DNA from: Pseudomonadota bacterium
Lineage (GTDB): Bacteria > Verrucomicrobiota > Verrucomicrobiia > Limisphaerales > SXTU01
Direction of reading: 5' to 3'
Assembly: GCA_009922615.1 (NCBI GenBank)
Contig: RFVF01000053.1
Span: 1-32,960, forward strand
Length of the DNA stretch: 32,960 nucleotides
Shown piece after piece: positions 1 through 6,764 of this stretch. The notes below the pieces were generated by a model that saw only the letters and a program-made list of their open reading frames with translations, ran no database searches and had not been told where the DNA came from. Numbering within the stretch: position 1 is the first letter of the stretch; the number at the start of each line of letters is the position of its first letter. Made by a program: the position numbers and the translations under genes.

Positions 1-2
1 GG

Positions 3-314
3 CCGCTCATCATTGTCGAAGGATTCTTCGGCGTCATGCACCTCTGGCAGTGTGGCGTGAAGCGCGTGGTCGCCCTCATGGGCAGCACGCTTTCGCCCGC
101 GCAGGCCGATTTGATTCGCCAACACACCGACCGGCACAGCCAGATCATCGTCCTCCTGGACGAGGACGACGCCGGAAGAGCCGGACGCGAGGACATCGCC
201 GTCCGACTGGCGCGCTTCGCGTTCGTCAAAATTCACGCGTTCGAGAAGGAAGGGACGCAGCCGGAGCACCTGAGCGCCGATGAGGCGCTTGGTCTTGCAG
301 GAGGTGTCCCGTGA
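3..314 (+). CDS. Toprim-domain (DnaG-like primase) protein, C-terminal part; 5' end outside window
   Basis: The frame is open from base 3 and ends at TGA 312-314, so only the last ~103 residues are present. They begin with the Toprim beta-strand/acidic motif IIVEGFFGVM, where the glutamate is the usual metal/catalytic residue. The second acidic motif follows as LLDEDDAGRAGRED, matching the DxD part of the fold. Family knowledge: Toprim domains of this type end plasmid- or phage-type primases or primase-helicases and coordinate Mg2+ for nucleotidyl transfer. The next gene starts at GTG 311 inside this stop codon, so the two are translationally coupled. With the small plasmid-type genes downstream, this suggests DNA metabolism of an integrated mobile element. 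The N-terminal zinc-finger/polymerase parts cannot be seen, so the exact type is unresolved. Confidence 0.8.
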   Translation, partial: PLIIVEGFFGVMHLWQCGVKRVVALMGSTLSPAQADLIRQHTDRHSQIIVLLDEDDAGRAGREDIAVRLARFAFVKIHAFEKEGTQPEHLSADEALGLAGGVP

Positions 315-604
315 GCGGCATACCCGTGCAGGGGGAGTTGTTCGCCCTGTGCTGGGAACGGCCCGACCCCTTGCGGCTGCGCGTCCACGACGTGATCCGC
401 ATTGATGGCCGGCTGGGCCGGGTCATCCGCGTCAACGACTGTGCCGCCGTGGTGCTCATGCACCGCCCGGTGCGGACGTTCAAGACCCGATTCGACAAAC
501 CGGTCCGCTTCCAGCAGTCACCGATCACCTTCCGCGTCTCGACCTACTCGGCCACCAAAATCCTCAACCGCAAGCCACCCAAGGCGGGCAGGAGGGCCGC
601 ATGA
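311..604 (+). CDS. small hypothetical protein of plasmid/ICE-like block
   Basis: A 97-residue protein starting at GTG 311 (overlapping the previous stop) and ending in the ATGA overlap with the next gene at 601-604. I do not recognise a domain. It is basic towards the C-terminus and has a central beta-rich stretch (DVIRIDGRLGRVIRVNDCAAVVLM) that could be a small SH3- or OB-like barrel; that is inference only. Four-base overlaps on both sides show it is an integral member of a tightly packed operon with the Toprim protein and the DUF6166 protein. A start further downstream is possible, but GTG 311 gives the coupling overlap. Confidence 0.7.
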   Translation: MSGIPVQGELFALCWERPDPLRLRVHDVIRIDGRLGRVIRVNDCAAVVLMHRPVRTFKTRFDKPVRFQQSPITFRVSTYSATKILNRKPPKAGRRAA

Positions 605-999
605 CCACGTATGTCGGCCGACGCGAAGGCCACGCAGTGATCGTTTCAGCGGGTGACCAACCGCTCAATCCCCGGCTCGACCTGTGGCGACACAGTCCGA
701 CTGGATTCGAGTGGGGCTATGGCGGCAGCGGCCCGGCGCAACTGGCGCTCGCCCTGCTCGCCGATCACCTGGCCGATGACGAACGGGCGCTGGCACTCTA
801 CCAGCGCTTCAAATGGACGGTGGTGTCCCACTTCCCCTACGCGGGTTGGACACTGACCGGCAGACAAATTGAACACGCGCTGGCTTCCCTGTCGGCGCAA
901 TCGAAAGGAGTCCCCGCATGGACGTGCATTGTTCCACCTGTGGCGAGCCGTGGGATGTTTATCATCTCTGGCACGACGCCATCTTCGAGACGGGCCTGA
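601..999 (+). CDS. DUF6166-domain protein
   Basis: ATG 601 overlaps the preceding stop (ATGA). Residues 1-100 match DUF6166 as I recall it: an N-terminal YVGRREG strand, then PLNPRLDLWRHSPTGFEWGY followed by GGSGPAQLALALLADHL, then YQRFKW and a closing WTLTG segment. This family is typically encoded on plasmids and integrated elements beside antirestriction and primase genes; its biochemical role is not established. The frame runs on for about 27 codons into the following gene (start 918). Those last residues (AWTCIVPPVASRGMF...) look like out-of-frame reading of that gene, so the ancestral stop has probably been lost near 917. The core assignment is firm; the natural C-terminus is doubtful. 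Confidence 0.85.
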   Translation: MTTYVGRREGHAVIVSAGDQPLNPRLDLWRHSPTGFEWGYGGSGPAQLALALLADHLADDERALALYQRFKWTVVSHFPYAGWTLTGRQIEHALASLSAQSKGVPAWTCIVPPVASRGMFIISGTTPSSRRA

Positions 1000-1247
1000 G
1001 TCACGCGGAAGCCGAGGCGTGGGCCAAACTGCCCCGCGCCGAGAAGCTCTCCGACCGCTACCGGCGCGAGTTCCGCGCCGTCGGCTGGGAATTCGGCCAG
1101 AGCGTCATCAACGTTGTGCGCTGTCCGGGTTGTCCCAAGGACGCCCAGCCAGACCTTGAGCGCGTGCAGACCAAGGGCGCGCTGGAGGAATTGCTGGGCG
1201 ACGACGAGGACGGGCTGGCCGCGACCTTCGAGGACCACCAGCTATGA
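918..1247 (+). CDS. putative zinc-ribbon plasmid-type protein
   Basis: A 109-residue protein with a good ribosome-binding site (AAAGGAG, ~903-909) before ATG 918. It opens with CSTCGEPWDVYHLWHD and carries a second CPGC pair near residue 74, so two CxxC knuckles could bind one zinc ion. The middle is a conserved-looking block (SDRYRREFRAVGWEFG) and the C-terminus is acidic (LLGDDEDGLAATFEDH). I recognise it as a protein commonly found in the same plasmid/ICE cassettes as DUF6166 and ArdC, without known function. It overlaps the end of the upstream frame by 82 bases and the next start by 4 bases (ATGA at 1244-1247), so it lies inside one operon. Confidence 0.8.
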   Translation: MDVHCSTCGEPWDVYHLWHDAIFETGLSHAEAEAWAKLPRAEKLSDRYRREFRAVGWEFGQSVINVVRCPGCPKDAQPDLERVQTKGALEELLGDDEDGLAATFEDHQL

Positions 1248-1516
1248 GCGCCGCGAAGTTCCCCTTGGGCCGCCTGGTGGCGACGCCGAATGCGATCGCC
1301 GCCGTCCCCGCCGACCAAATCCTGGCCGCGCTGCTGCGGCATCTCGTCGGTGACTGGGGCCAGATGACGGTCCATGACTGGGAAGCCAATGAACTGGCCC
1401 TCACGGAGGGCTGCCGGCTCTGCTCGGTCTATCGGACCCGCGCCGGCCAGAAGTTCTGGATCATCACCGAGGCGGATCGTTCCGCCACCACGGTCCTGTT
1501 ACCCGAAGACTATTGA
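1244..1516 (+). CDS. conserved plasmid-associated small protein
   Basis: A 90-residue protein starting in the ATGA overlap with the upstream gene. The pattern FPLGRLVATPNA near the N-terminus, LLRHLVGDWG in the middle and WIITEADRSATTVLLPEDY at the end is highly characteristic of a widespread family on plasmids and integrative elements. It is sometimes mislabelled in databases as a type I restriction subunit; no restriction-modification domain is visible here. It is the last gene of the first operon, since a strong terminator hairpin follows at 1524-1557. Function unknown; a link to replication, maintenance or antirestriction is inferred only from neighbours. Confidence 0.85.
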   Translation: MSAAKFPLGRLVATPNAIAAVPADQILAALLRHLVGDWGQMTVHDWEANELALTEGCRLCSVYRTRAGQKFWIITEADRSATTVLLPEDY

Positions 1517-1523
1517 CCCACAC

Positions 1524-1560
1524 CGGCTTCTTTCTCGTGAAAGAGGCCGTTCTTTTTCTC
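1524..1560 (+). terminator. rho-independent terminator after first island operon
   Basis: An 11-bp stem (one G-T wobble) with arms CGGCTTCTTTC at 1524-1534 and GAAAGAGGCCG at 1539-1549 closes a TCGT loop. It is followed directly by the T-rich run TTCTTTTTCTC. It lies 8 bases after the stop at 1516 and separates the small-gene operon from the ArdC operon. Confidence 0.8.
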
Positions 1561-1564
1561 CCGC

Positions 1565-1630
1565 TGGTTTGTTTGCCGTCCCGCTTCCGGCGGGAGGCAA
1601 CCAATACCGGGACGGCAGAAAGAAAATCCC
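1565..1630 (+). promoter_or_regulatory. structured 5' leader before the ArdC-like gene
   Basis: Two mutually exclusive stems can form just upstream of ATG 1631. One is local: TTGCC/GGCAA (1573-1577 with 1596-1600) capped by CCCGC/GCGGG (1580-1584 with 1590-1594). The other is a perfect 10-bp pairing of TGCCGTCCCG (1574-1583) with CGGGACGGCA (1608-1617). The second ends 13 bases before the start codon, where no clear Shine-Dalgarno is visible. This could be translational or attenuation control, or a DNA operator palindrome; the sequence alone does not decide. Confidence 0.4.
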
Positions 1631-2566
1631 ATGAAGCCTGACGTGTATCAGATCGTGACCGACCGACTCATCCGTTTGCTCGAAGCCGGCACCGTGCCCT
1701 GGCGACAACCGTGGAAAGGCGGTCCGCAATGGCCGCAGAACTACGTGAGCCGCAAACTCTACCGGGGCATCAATGTGTTCCTGCTCAGTGCCGCCCGTTA
1801 TCCCTCGCCGTTCTGGCTGACCTTCAGGCAGGCGCAAGCGCTTGGAGGGAAAGTCCGGACGGGCGAACACGCGATGCCCGTGGTGTTCTGGAAGGTGTTC
1901 AAGGAGGAGGACAAACGCATCCCCTTCCTGCGCTACTACAACGTGTTCAATGTCACCCAATGCGAGGGCATCACGGTGCCTGCCGTTCCCGACACCACCC
2001 CGGCCTTCGAGCCGATCAGCCAGTGTGAGCAGGTCGTGACCGACATGCCGAAACGGCCCGTCATTCAGCACCAGGGCCATCGGGCCTGCTATTCGCCGGT
2101 CTTGGATGCAGTCACCATGCCGGAGGCGAAGCTGTTCAAGTCCCCCGAGGACTACTACAGCACGCTCTTTCATGAGCTGACCCATGCCAGTGGCCATGTG
2201 ACCCGATTGAACCGCAAGGAAGTGACCGAACCGAACCGGTTCGGGAGCGATCCCTACGGGCGCGAGGAACTTGTGGCGGAGATGGGTGCGGCCTTCCTGT
2301 GCGCCCATTGCGGGATCGAAAACCAGACCATTGACCAGTCCGCCGCCTATCTGGCGAGTTGGCTGGCGCGGTTGAAGGAAGACCGGAAGCTGGCGGTTCA
2401 CGCCGCGTCACAGGCACAGAAGGCGTGCGACTTCATCCTCGACGTTCACCCCGGCGAGGAGGAGGCGACTGCGGAACCGCCGGGGACCAACCCGGTGCCA
2501 TTACCATCCAGTGAGCAGGTAGCCGGAATCCAAACCGGTGTCATTCAAGGAAAGGGGGCGCTGTGA
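1631..2566 (+). CDS. ArdC-like antirestriction protein (ssDNA-binding domain + zincin)
   Basis: A 311-residue protein with the two-domain layout of ArdC/DUF1738 proteins. The N-terminal ArdC ssDNA-binding domain (about residues 1-130) contains the expected VPWRQPW block, a NYVS..LYRGINVFLL segment and YYNVFNVTQCEGI. The C-terminal zincin-like metallopeptidase domain (about 140-290) has HELTHASGH starting at residue 181, giving the HExxH zinc site, and a downstream REELVAEMGAAF helix supplying the third acidic ligand. Family knowledge: ArdC proteins enter with, or protect, incoming plasmid DNA and inhibit restriction. It starts a second operon after a terminator; the SymE-like gene overlaps its stop (GTG 2563). 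Length and motifs are complete, so it looks functional. Confidence 0.92.
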   Translation: MKPDVYQIVTDRLIRLLEAGTVPWRQPWKGGPQWPQNYVSRKLYRGINVFLLSAARYPSPFWLTFRQAQALGGKVRTGEHAMPVVFWKVFKEEDKRIPFLRYYNVFNVTQCEGITVPAVPDTTPAFEPISQCEQVVTDMPKRPVIQHQGHRACYSPVLDAVTMPEAKLFKSPEDYYSTLFHELTHASGHVTRLNRKEVTEPNRFGSDPYGREELVAEMGAAFLCAHCGIENQTIDQSAAYLASWLARLKEDRKLAVHAASQAQKACDFILDVHPGEEEATAEPPGTNPVPLPSSEQVAGIQTGVIQGKGAL

Positions 2567-2784
2567 ACCCCCGCACTTTGAAGATTGAGGAGGACGGGGA
2601 TTTCTCGCTGGGCCTCATCAAACCCAAAATCCGCCTCCGGGGAGGCTGGCTCGAAAGGGCGGGCTTCAAACCGGGAAGCCGCGTCAGCGTGACGTGCCTT
2701 GCCCACGGCGTGATCGAACTCCGTGCCAGCGACGTGGCCGGGTTGCTGACCGAACCCTTCACCCCATCCCCCGACCGGATATGA
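2563..2784 (+). CDS. SymE-like toxin-family protein (SpoVT/AbrB-like fold)
   Basis: A 73-residue protein starting at GTG 2563 inside the ArdC-like stop codon. The block PKIRLRGGWLERAGFKPGSRVSV followed by HGVIELRA matches the SymE toxin family, whose fold is related to AbrB-type swapped-hairpin domains. Family knowledge: E. coli SymE is an SOS-induced RNA-cleaving or nucleoid-condensing toxin controlled by an antisense RNA. I see no obvious antisense promoter here, and the tight coupling to an ArdC-like gene argues for element maintenance or regulation rather than a free-standing type I toxin. The protein is shorter than E. coli SymE but covers the core domain. Confidence 0.8.
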   Translation: MNPRTLKIEEDGDFSLGLIKPKIRLRGGWLERAGFKPGSRVSVTCLAHGVIELRASDVAGLLTEPFTPSPDRI

Positions 2785-2963
2785 AGCGGACCAAGCCCCT
2801 GCCGATTCCCCAGAAGGAATTCGGCTTCGCGAAGGACACGTTCAATCTCATCCAAGATTGGACGGCGGACGGGGTACGGTTGGCCCGCGAACTGGCCGAA
2901 GTCCAGCAGGCACGCCAACTGGCCGAAGCCGCCCATGTCCGGTTGTTTCCGACTGAAGATTAA
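2781..2963 (+). CDS. 60-residue hypothetical protein, last gene of the ArdC operon
   Basis: ATG 2781 overlaps the SymE-like stop (ATGA), which fixes this start over longer upstream alternatives in the same frame. The 60 residues contain a basic N-terminus (MKRTKPLPIPQKEFGF) followed by a helical, charged segment (DTFNLIQDWTADGVRLAREL, then EVQQARQLAEAA) that could form a short coiled coil. No family is recognised. Position and coupling suggest it could partner the SymE-like protein, for example as a small cognate regulator; that is inference. A strong terminator follows within 10 bases. Confidence 0.65.
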   Translation: MKRTKPLPIPQKEFGFAKDTFNLIQDWTADGVRLARELAEVQQARQLAEAAHVRLFPTED

Positions 2964-2968
2964 CTCAC

Positions 2969-2999
2969 CCCGACCAAGCAATTGGTCGGGCTTTTTATT
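2969..2999 (+). terminator. rho-independent terminator closing the island operon
   Basis: A perfect 9-bp stem, CCCGACCAA (2969-2977) with TTGGTCGGG (2982-2990), is capped by a GCAA tetraloop and followed by CTTTTTATT. It lies just after the stop at 2963 and is the last feature that clearly belongs to the mobile-element block. Confidence 0.9.
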
Positions 3000-3039
3000 G
3001 CTGCCGCTCTGCCGATATTGCGCCATTGTGTCACAGATG

Positions 3040-4542
3040 TTAAGCGCCTATGCTGCTCCGAAAGCGCACCCGATGACCATTCCCTACACCGGCCCGACTA
3101 CTGCCCGAAGGTGGTTTTCGACCTCCTTGGTAACGCCCCAATCCTGCGGAATGCGCTGGCGGGGTCGAATTTGGGGCTTTTTGGCCTTTAATGTGAAACA
3201 GGTAAAAGGCAAAGAACGGGCCGCCGCTGATGCCGTCCACGCGCAACTGGATGTTGGCCATGTAGGGCTGAGGAGCGACCATCATGCCGCTGCTGTTTTT
3301 ATAGGTCCAACGGATTTCCTGAATCGTGTTCGAGCTGGTCAGCACCACGCTGGGCACCACGAGGACTTGCTGGCTGGCCGAAAGTGGGTCCAGCAGGTTG
3401 AACTGCTGGTTCGTGCCCTTGTAGTTGACCGTATAAACCCCGCCCGGCGGCTGCGTAGGAGAATAGACCGCGCCCGGCGGCAAGTTGTTGGGGGAGAAGT
3501 TCACCTGAGGCGAGGAGTAAAAGGCCGAGGTGCCAAAGCTGGAGCCGTTGACCTGACTGGTGATGTTCGTCAATCCGGAACCACCAGGCCCGGTAAAGGT
3601 GACCGATGCAGGGTAGTTCACGTCGTTTTGGACATTATAGAGCGCGAAGTAATATCCCAGTGGCTGCGGAAAGCTGGCGCCCGAGTTGGTGTCGTTGAAC
3701 GTGCCACCGTAGAAGTTGAATACCAGGTTGAACTGCCCCACAGCCGGCCCCGTCTGCGTGCCCGTGGTGACCAGATTCACATGCAATTGCTTGAAATAAC
3801 CCGCCACGCCGGAGGCTCCGGGATAGTCCGTGGTGTTCGGCGGCTGGTAGGCTCGCGCAATGAACAACTCCACCTGATAAACCTGCCCCGGCCGAAGCCG
3901 GCGCGCGGGGATGAGCAACGAAGTGGACGTGCCATCCAGCGATCCCGGCGTTCCCGGACTGGGCGTGCTGAAGACCTCGTTCGTGCCGGAATCCCTCAGG
4001 GTGACAAACACAAAATCATTCACCGTCCCTCCCAATGGATCCCACGTCAGTGTGAAGTCACTCGCTGGGTCCACCGCCTGCGCGGCGGTGAAGTTGCTCA
4101 GATGCGGCGTGGCCGGATACGGGTCCGTCGGCCCACCGGACAACGGCAGCGTCGCCACCTTGGTTCCATCGTTCACCGTTTTGAACGTCAGCACATAATT
4201 GCCATCCGGGAAGGCCGTGTTCAGTGCCGACAGCGAACTGAACCCCTGCTCAAAGCCAAACTTGGAATCGCCGGTGGGAAACGCCGTCACCAACTGTGAA
4301 CTCGGCGTGGTGAATGTCAGGTTCGTCAGCACGCCGCTCATTTGCGCCTCGGCGACGCACTGAAACACAAAGTTCGTGACCGATTCCGCCGTCGCCGCGC
4401 CCATGCTGGTCTGCACGAAATACTGGCCCTTCAGCACGCGGAACTGGCTGACATCCGCCGCCTGCACTGCGCCCGTGACCAAGATCAACGCCAACATCCA
4501 ACGTGCGAACGCCACCTTGGGAGAACAGTTCAATGTTTTCAT
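3040..4542 (-). CDS. large exported protein, unknown function, probably 3'-truncated or chimeric
   Basis: A 500-residue protein read leftwards from ATG 4542. Residues 1-29 form a signal peptide (KVAFARWMLALILVTGAVQAA). The mature part is rich in Ser/Thr/Asn/Gly and aromatic beta-strand patterns, with a fibronectin-like stretch near 155-215 (FTLTWDPLGGTVNDFVFVTL, then RLRPGQVYQVELF). That is typical of verrucomicrobial surface proteins lacking a named family. The last ~50 residues after LFHIKGQK change abruptly to a basic Pro/Gly/Ser/Arg-rich composition (GGRKPPSGSSRAGVGNGHR) and look like reading into unrelated DNA. The island ends just beyond, so the true 3' end may have been replaced by an integration or recombination event near 3180. 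Confidence 0.7.
   Translation of the reverse strand: MKTLNCSPKVAFARWMLALILVTGAVQAADVSQFRVLKGQYFVQTSMGAATAESVTNFVFQCVAEAQMSGVLTNLTFTTPSSQLVTAFPTGDSKFGFEQGFSSLSALNTAFPDGNYVLTFKTVNDGTKVATLPLSGGPTDPYPATPHLSNFTAAQAVDPASDFTLTWDPLGGTVNDFVFVTLRDSGTNEVFSTPSPGTPGSLDGTSTSLLIPARRLRPGQVYQVELFIARAYQPPNTTDYPGASGVAGYFKQLHVNLVTTGTQTGPAVGQFNLVFNFYGGTFNDTNSGASFPQPLGYYFALYNVQNDVNYPASVTFTGPGGSGLTNITSQVNGSSFGTSAFYSSPQVNFSPNNLPPGAVYSPTQPPGGVYTVNYKGTNQQFNLLDPLSASQQVLVVPSVVLTSSNTIQEIRWTYKNSSGMMVAPQPYMANIQLRVDGISGGPFFAFYLFHIKGQKAPNSTPPAHSAGLGRYQGGRKPPSGSSRAGVGNGHRVRFRSSIGA
3135..3182 (+). terminator. weak terminator-like inverted repeat inside the doubtful 3' end
   Basis: Arms GCCCCAA (3135-3141) and TTGGGGC (3171-3177) are followed on the plus strand by TTTTT. 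The loop is long (29 bases), so the call is weak. It falls exactly where the minus-strand protein changes composition, which supports this stretch being non-coding junction DNA rather than true coding sequence. Confidence 0.3.
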
Positions 4543-5005
4543 AAATTAGTTATCGAGCGGTGCAAAACCGAGCCCGACGCTCATCAGCAGAGCAGATTCT
4601 TCCCGTCTGAACAAGCCGATACTGGCCTTTCACTCACCCTGTCTTATCGCCGCTTGGGGTAATCCTTGCAACTGTCAGCGCCTCGCGCCAAGGAGGCGCA
4701 GAACGCTAAGGAAGAAGGTGCTGAACGAATGAATGGCCGTTACCCGCTGACTGAACGATACGCGCCACTATGATGCAAACCACCCGCCTTTGGCGTCGCG
4801 TCCGCAGCATTCTTGGCCTGAAACAACTGCGTTTTTTTTGAACATCGGAGCTGCGCAAATCTTGACCGCTCGCCTCGGCACAGGTGACGGTTGGAAACCA
4901 CTCGCGTTAAGGTGCGAACGGGGTGTCGGCCAAAACGCGCCGGCTCCCGCCAGCGCGTGTCGCGCGCTTGCCAGCGCGGAGGATCACTCCTACTTTTCCG
5001 CGCCT
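4543..5005. other. 463-base gene-poor stretch between divergent genes
   Basis: This region separates the minus-strand exported protein from trxB and should hold both promoters; I cannot name a confident -35/-10 pair. It contains a 7-bp hairpin (GCGCCTC 4678-4684, GAGGCGC 4693-4699) within a sequence resembling the 'cgccaaggaggcgcaga' type of dispersed repeat, and an eight-T run near 4832-4839. The trxB frame stays open upstream to 4790, but that extension has no homology-like features. Confidence 0.5.
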
Positions 5006-5938
5006 ATGGAAAATGTCGTTATCATCGGATCGGGCTGTGCGGGTTGGACGGCGGCGCTTTACACGGCGCGCGCGAGCTTGAATCCCCTCGTTGTCACGGG
5101 CGCGACGCCCGGCGGACTGCTCACCACCACGAGCATCGTGGAGAATTTCCCCGGCTTCCCCGAGGGCGTGGACGGCACGGAGCTGATGATGAAAATGCAG
5201 GCGCAGGCCGAACGCTTCGGCACGCGTGTGCAGTTCGGCGCGACGGTCGAGGCAGTGGACCTGAGCCAGCGGCCGTTCGTCGTGACCATTGACGGCGAGA
5301 AGGTAGAGACCAAGTCCATCATCATCGCGACCGGAGCGGGCCACAAACATCTCGATGTGCCGGGCGAGGATTTGCTGGAGAAGAAGGGCGTGACTTATTG
5401 CGCGACGTGCGACGGCGCGTTGCCGATGTTCCGCAACCAGCCGCTAGTCGTCGTGGGCGGCGGTGACTCCGCGTGCGAAGAAGCGACGTATCTGACGCGC
5501 TTCGGCTCGACGGTGTATCTCGTGCATCGCCGCGACACGTTGCGCGCCTCGAAGGTCATGGCCGAACGCGCGTTGGCAAACCCGAAGCTCAAGCCGGTGT
5601 GGGACTCGGTCGTGACCGACGTGCTCGACGTGAAGGCCGGCAAGGTCACCGGCGTGAAGCTCAAAAATCTCAAGACCGGCGCGGAGAGCGTGCTGCCCTG
5701 CGCGGGCGTGTTTGTTGCCATCGGGCACTACCCGAACACGCAGCTCTTCAAAGGCCAAATCGCGCTGGACGAGAACGGCTACGTGGTGCGCGCGAAAGGT
5801 TCGCAGACAACGGTGGAAGGTGTGTTCGTCGCCGGCGATTGCTCGGATCATGTTTATCGTCAGGCCATCACGGCGGCGGGCATGGGCTGCGCGGCGGCGA
5901 TTGACGCGGAGCGGTATCTCGGCTCGCTGAACCAGTAA
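5006..5938 (+). CDS. trxB: thioredoxin reductase
   Basis: A 310-residue flavoenzyme that transfers electrons from NADPH through FAD to the thioredoxin disulphide in the cytoplasm. The N-terminal FAD motif GSGCAG is at residues 8-13, the GGLLTTT and ENFPGFP blocks follow, the redox-active pair is C132/C135 in YCATCDGA, and the NADPH motif GGGDSA is at 151-156. The C-terminal VFVAGD closes the FAD domain. ATG 5006 was chosen because it puts the first beta-strand (ENVVIIG) at the very N-terminus as in all TrxB; the frame is open upstream but without family similarity. An L7/L12-like membrane protein starts 7 bases after the stop and a rhodanese follows, giving a possible thiol/sulfur-handling transcription unit. 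Complete and presumably functional. Confidence 0.95.
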   Translation: MENVVIIGSGCAGWTAALYTARASLNPLVVTGATPGGLLTTTSIVENFPGFPEGVDGTELMMKMQAQAERFGTRVQFGATVEAVDLSQRPFVVTIDGEKVETKSIIIATGAGHKHLDVPGEDLLEKKGVTYCATCDGALPMFRNQPLVVVGGGDSACEEATYLTRFGSTVYLVHRRDTLRASKVMAERALANPKLKPVWDSVVTDVLDVKAGKVTGVKLKNLKTGAESVLPCAGVFVAIGHYPNTQLFKGQIALDENGYVVRAKGSQTTVEGVFVAGDCSDHVYRQAITAAGMGCAAAIDAERYLGSLNQ

Positions 5939-5945
5939 GGCACGC

Positions 5946-6368
5946 ATGACAACAGCCCAGCGCGAAGCCATCCTTGCCGAGGTAAAGGCCGGCAATAAAA
6001 TCGAAGCCATAAAGCTGTGCCGCGAGGCGACGGGCATGGGCTTGGCAGAAGCGAAGGATTGGGTGGAGAAGCTGGTGACTTCGCCGGATTCACTGATTGC
6101 GTCGGCCGGCGAGTTGACAGGCTCTTTGGCACCAGTGGCTGAACTGCTGTTCAAAGGGGAAAAGATTTCGGCTATCAAACTCTTTCGTGAGCAGGTGCAG
6201 CGGGGAGCGGGGCTGGCGGAGGCGAAGGAGGCGGTGGAGAAACTTGAAGCCGGGCTGCGCGCGCAGCACCCGGAGAAGTTCACTGTGCCGGCCAAGAAGT
6301 CCGGCTGCGCAGCAGTGCTGGCTGTGTTGGCCGTCTTGTTTGTCGTGTTGGTCTGGTTCCGCTTTTGA
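5946..6368 (+). CDS. membrane-anchored protein with two ribosomal L7/L12 C-terminal-like repeats
   Basis: A 140-residue protein with two tandem copies of the helix-turn-helix unit seen in the C-terminal domain of ribosomal L7/L12. The first is KAGNKIEAIKLCREATGMGL continuing with AEAKDWVEKL (about residues 14-43). The second is FKGEKISAIKLFREQVQRGA continuing with GLAEAKEAVEKL (about 69-100). A basic linker and a single hydrophobic C-terminal segment (GCAAVLAVLAVLFVVLVWF, ~119-138) would tail-anchor it in the inner membrane. Family knowledge: this motif occurs in many unrelated small bacterial proteins and probably mediates protein contacts; it is not ribosomal here. It sits between trxB and a rhodanese gene with spacings of 7 and 1 bases, so co-expression is likely. 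Confidence 0.8.
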   Translation: MTTAQREAILAEVKAGNKIEAIKLCREATGMGLAEAKDWVEKLVTSPDSLIASAGELTGSLAPVAELLFKGEKISAIKLFREQVQRGAGLAEAKEAVEKLEAGLRAQHPEKFTVPAKKSGCAAVLAVLAVLFVVLVWFRF

Positions 6369-6369
6369 C

Positions 6370-6684
6370 ATGACGCCCACCGAACTCGCCGAGCGACTCG
6401 CCGCACCAAACCCGCCGCGACTGCTGGATGTGCGGCAACCGGACGAGTTCGCCATCGTGGCACTGCCGGGCGCGAAGCTGATTCCGCTGAACGAACTGCC
6501 GGAGCGCGTCGGCGAGCTGGCGGGCTGGCGCGAGCAAGAGGTCGTCGTTTATTGCCACCACGGGATGCGGAGCGCGCACGCGATCGGATGGTTGCGGCAC
6601 CAAGGGTTCACGCATTTGCACAACCTGACCGGGGGAATTGACCGGTGGTCGGTGGAGGTTGACGCGAATTCGCCGCGTTACTGA
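6370..6684 (+). CDS. rhodanese-like sulfurtransferase domain protein
   Basis: A 104-residue single-domain rhodanese. ATG 6370 starts one base after the previous stop and gives the family's natural N-terminus; upstream in-frame extensions overlap the preceding gene. The fold signatures are LLDVRQPDEF at residues 18-27, GAKLIPLNEL, VVVYCHHGMRS with the catalytic Cys62 that carries the persulfide, and a C-terminal NLTGGIDRW. The active-site loop CHHGMRS has the seven-residue size of sulfurtransferases rather than Cdc25-type phosphatases. The substrate is unknown; neighbouring trxB suggests thiol or persulfide recycling in the cytoplasm. Confidence 0.92.
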   Translation: MTPTELAERLAAPNPPRLLDVRQPDEFAIVALPGAKLIPLNELPERVGELAGWREQEVVVYCHHGMRSAHAIGWLRHQGFTHLHNLTGGIDRWSVEVDANSPRY

Positions 6685-6686
6685 GT

Positions 6687-6735
6687 CGTCTGCAAACGCG
6701 TCCTGAAAAGGACGCAGACGTAGTTTCCATTTCTT
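6687..6735 (+). terminator. possible terminator hairpin between rhodanese and hisB genes
   Basis: The inner stem GCGTCCT (6698-6704) pairs with AGGACGC (6709-6715) around a GAAA tetraloop. An outer CGTCT/AGACG (6687-6691, 6716-6720) extends it across a 6-base bulge. The downstream sequence is moderately T-rich (tagtttccatttctttt) rather than a clean run, so termination would be partial. Confidence 0.5.
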
Positions 6736-6764
6736 TTACAATGGCGTTGCGGTAGAAAAAGCTC

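Noticed and set aside
2935..4299. Long plus-strand open frame (about 454 codons) opposite the exported protein
   Set aside because: Basic, Arg/Gly/Val-rich composition typical of the antisense of a GC-rich gene; the minus-strand frame has a signal peptide and natural composition.
5946..6368. Ribosomal protein L7/L12
   Set aside because: Only the C-terminal helical unit is similar, it occurs twice, and the protein ends in a membrane helix.
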